Of a DNA stretch of 64,000 bases, positions 63,731-64,000 are shown piece after piece; within the stretch, counting starts at the first letter, position 1; every line of letters begins with the position of its first letter. The notes under the pieces are model-generated. The model did not search any database. It had not been told where the DNA came from and worked only from the letters and a program-made list of their open reading frames with translations. Source of the stretch: Actinoplanes sp. L3-i22 (GTDB lineage: Bacteria; Actinomycetota; Actinomycetes; Mycobacteriales; Micromonosporaceae); the NCBI RefSeq assembly GCF_019704555.1, contig NZ_AP024745.1, forward strand, positions 7,324,501-7,388,500, read 5' to 3'. The translations under genes were made by a program, and so were the position numbers.

Positions 63731-64000
63731 TCAGAGAGCGACGGTGGCGAGGGCCTCGCGGATGATGTCCGCGACCTCTTTCGGGTGCGACAGCATCACC
63801 AGGTGCGACGAGTCGATCTCGGTGACCTTCGCGCCGGCCCGCTGGTAGCCGAACCGCTCCACGTCCGGGTTGATGGTGTGGTCGGAGCTGGCGACGACAC
63901 CCCAGGACGGCTTGGTCCGCCAGGCCGCCACCGGCGCCGGCTCACCGAACGCGAGGCCGGTCAGCGGGCGCTGCGCGACGGCCAGCACCCGGGCCAGGGC
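63731..64000 (-). CDS. Alpha/beta hydrolase, 5' end beyond window
   Basis: The C-terminal 89 residues of an alpha/beta hydrolase running off the right edge. Visible are the cap end (RTKPSWGVVASSDHTINPDV) and the catalytic His region SSHLVMLSHPKEVADIIREA. This matches the polyneuridine-aldehyde-esterase/salicylate-esterase-like group in which the acid is in a SSDHTI-type loop. Precedes the chloroperoxidase-like gene in the same operon. Confidence 0.88.
   Translation of the reverse strand, partial: ALARVLAVAQRPLTGLAFGEPAPVAAWRTKPSWGVVASSDHTINPDVERFGYQRAGAKVTEIDSSHLVMLSHPKEVADIIREALATVAL

Noticed and set aside
1..64000. tRNA, rRNA, insertion sequences, integrases
   Set aside because: No T-loop-like GTTCRANNC stems in cloverleaf context, no rRNA signatures and no transposase or recombinase motifs were seen in reading; short RNAs could be missed without a covariance search.

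Overview
The window is about 71-74% GC (estimated by eye, not counted), with strongly GC-biased third codon positions, many GTG starts and long strings of genes overlapping by 4 bp (ATGA or GTGA). Gene content points to a filamentous actinomycete, most likely of the Actinoplanes/Micromonospora type: PadR-ABC operons, a BlaI-M56 pair, a DprE1/DprE2/UbiA-type arabinose-donor cluster, EfeU/EfeO iron uptake and a LexA. I see no insertion sequences, CRISPR arrays, rRNA or tRNA genes. It looks like chromosome, mostly envelope, stress and regulatory functions.

Layout. 1-3.4 kb: ABC ATPase (cut by the window edge) divergent from a NarL-type two-component pair, then a low-complexity membrane protein. 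3.6-11.6 kb: PadR-ABC-FtsX operon converging on a four-gene lipoprotein/ABC/ABC/FtsX operon. 11.7-16.3 kb: histidine kinase and OmpR-type regulator encoded tail to tail, then a second PadR-membrane protein-ABC-2 operon. 16.3-21.4 kb: DedA, PAP2 phosphatase, BlaI, M56 protease, EfeO, UppP. 21.2-29.8 kb: small accessory genes, including a run of orphan immunity-like proteins (ankyrin, HEAT-like, SUKH). 29.8-35.2 kb: decaprenylphosphoryl-arabinose type cluster ending in a response regulator. 35.3-38.4 kb: ApbE, haem membrane protein, NuoF-like protein and ferredoxin, an electron-transfer module. 38.4-44.7 kb: two-component pair, second DedA, COG4705 protein, MGDG-synthase-like glycosyltransferase, polysaccharide deacetylase, EfeU. 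44.8-49.3 kb: FetB-like permease, an ABC/FtsX exporter, small and secreted proteins. 49.3-54 kb: NCS1 permease/DUF917/hydantoinase operon with a TetR. 54-64 kb: LexA, aldo/keto reductase, regulators, VOC proteins, MFS exporter, pyruvate oxidase and alpha/beta hydrolases.

The most interesting content is regulatory. (1) A direct repeat TCAG-N7-TCAG (11-bp period) lies almost exactly 24 bp before the start codon of six genes (small TM protein at 17011, uppP, dprE1-like, a response regulator, dedA2, the COG4705 operon). In every case a base pattern A-N3-T lies at the same offset (A at +13, T at +17 after the box). This reads as a family of response-regulator-activated, leaderless promoters of envelope genes. 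Two padR operons carry the box further upstream. (2) A BlaI/MecI-like operator, CCTACA-N3-TGTAGG, occurs five times: before a histidine kinase, dedA1, between PAP2 and blaI, before efeO and before efeU. Both efe promoters share TTGAC(A/G)-N15-TAGGAG and an IdeR/DtxR-like iron box just downstream. Together these suggest that lipid-carrier recycling (PAP2, UppP, DedA), arabinan-donor synthesis and iron uptake are tied to two local regulators. Function calls rest on reading the translations; no database search was run.
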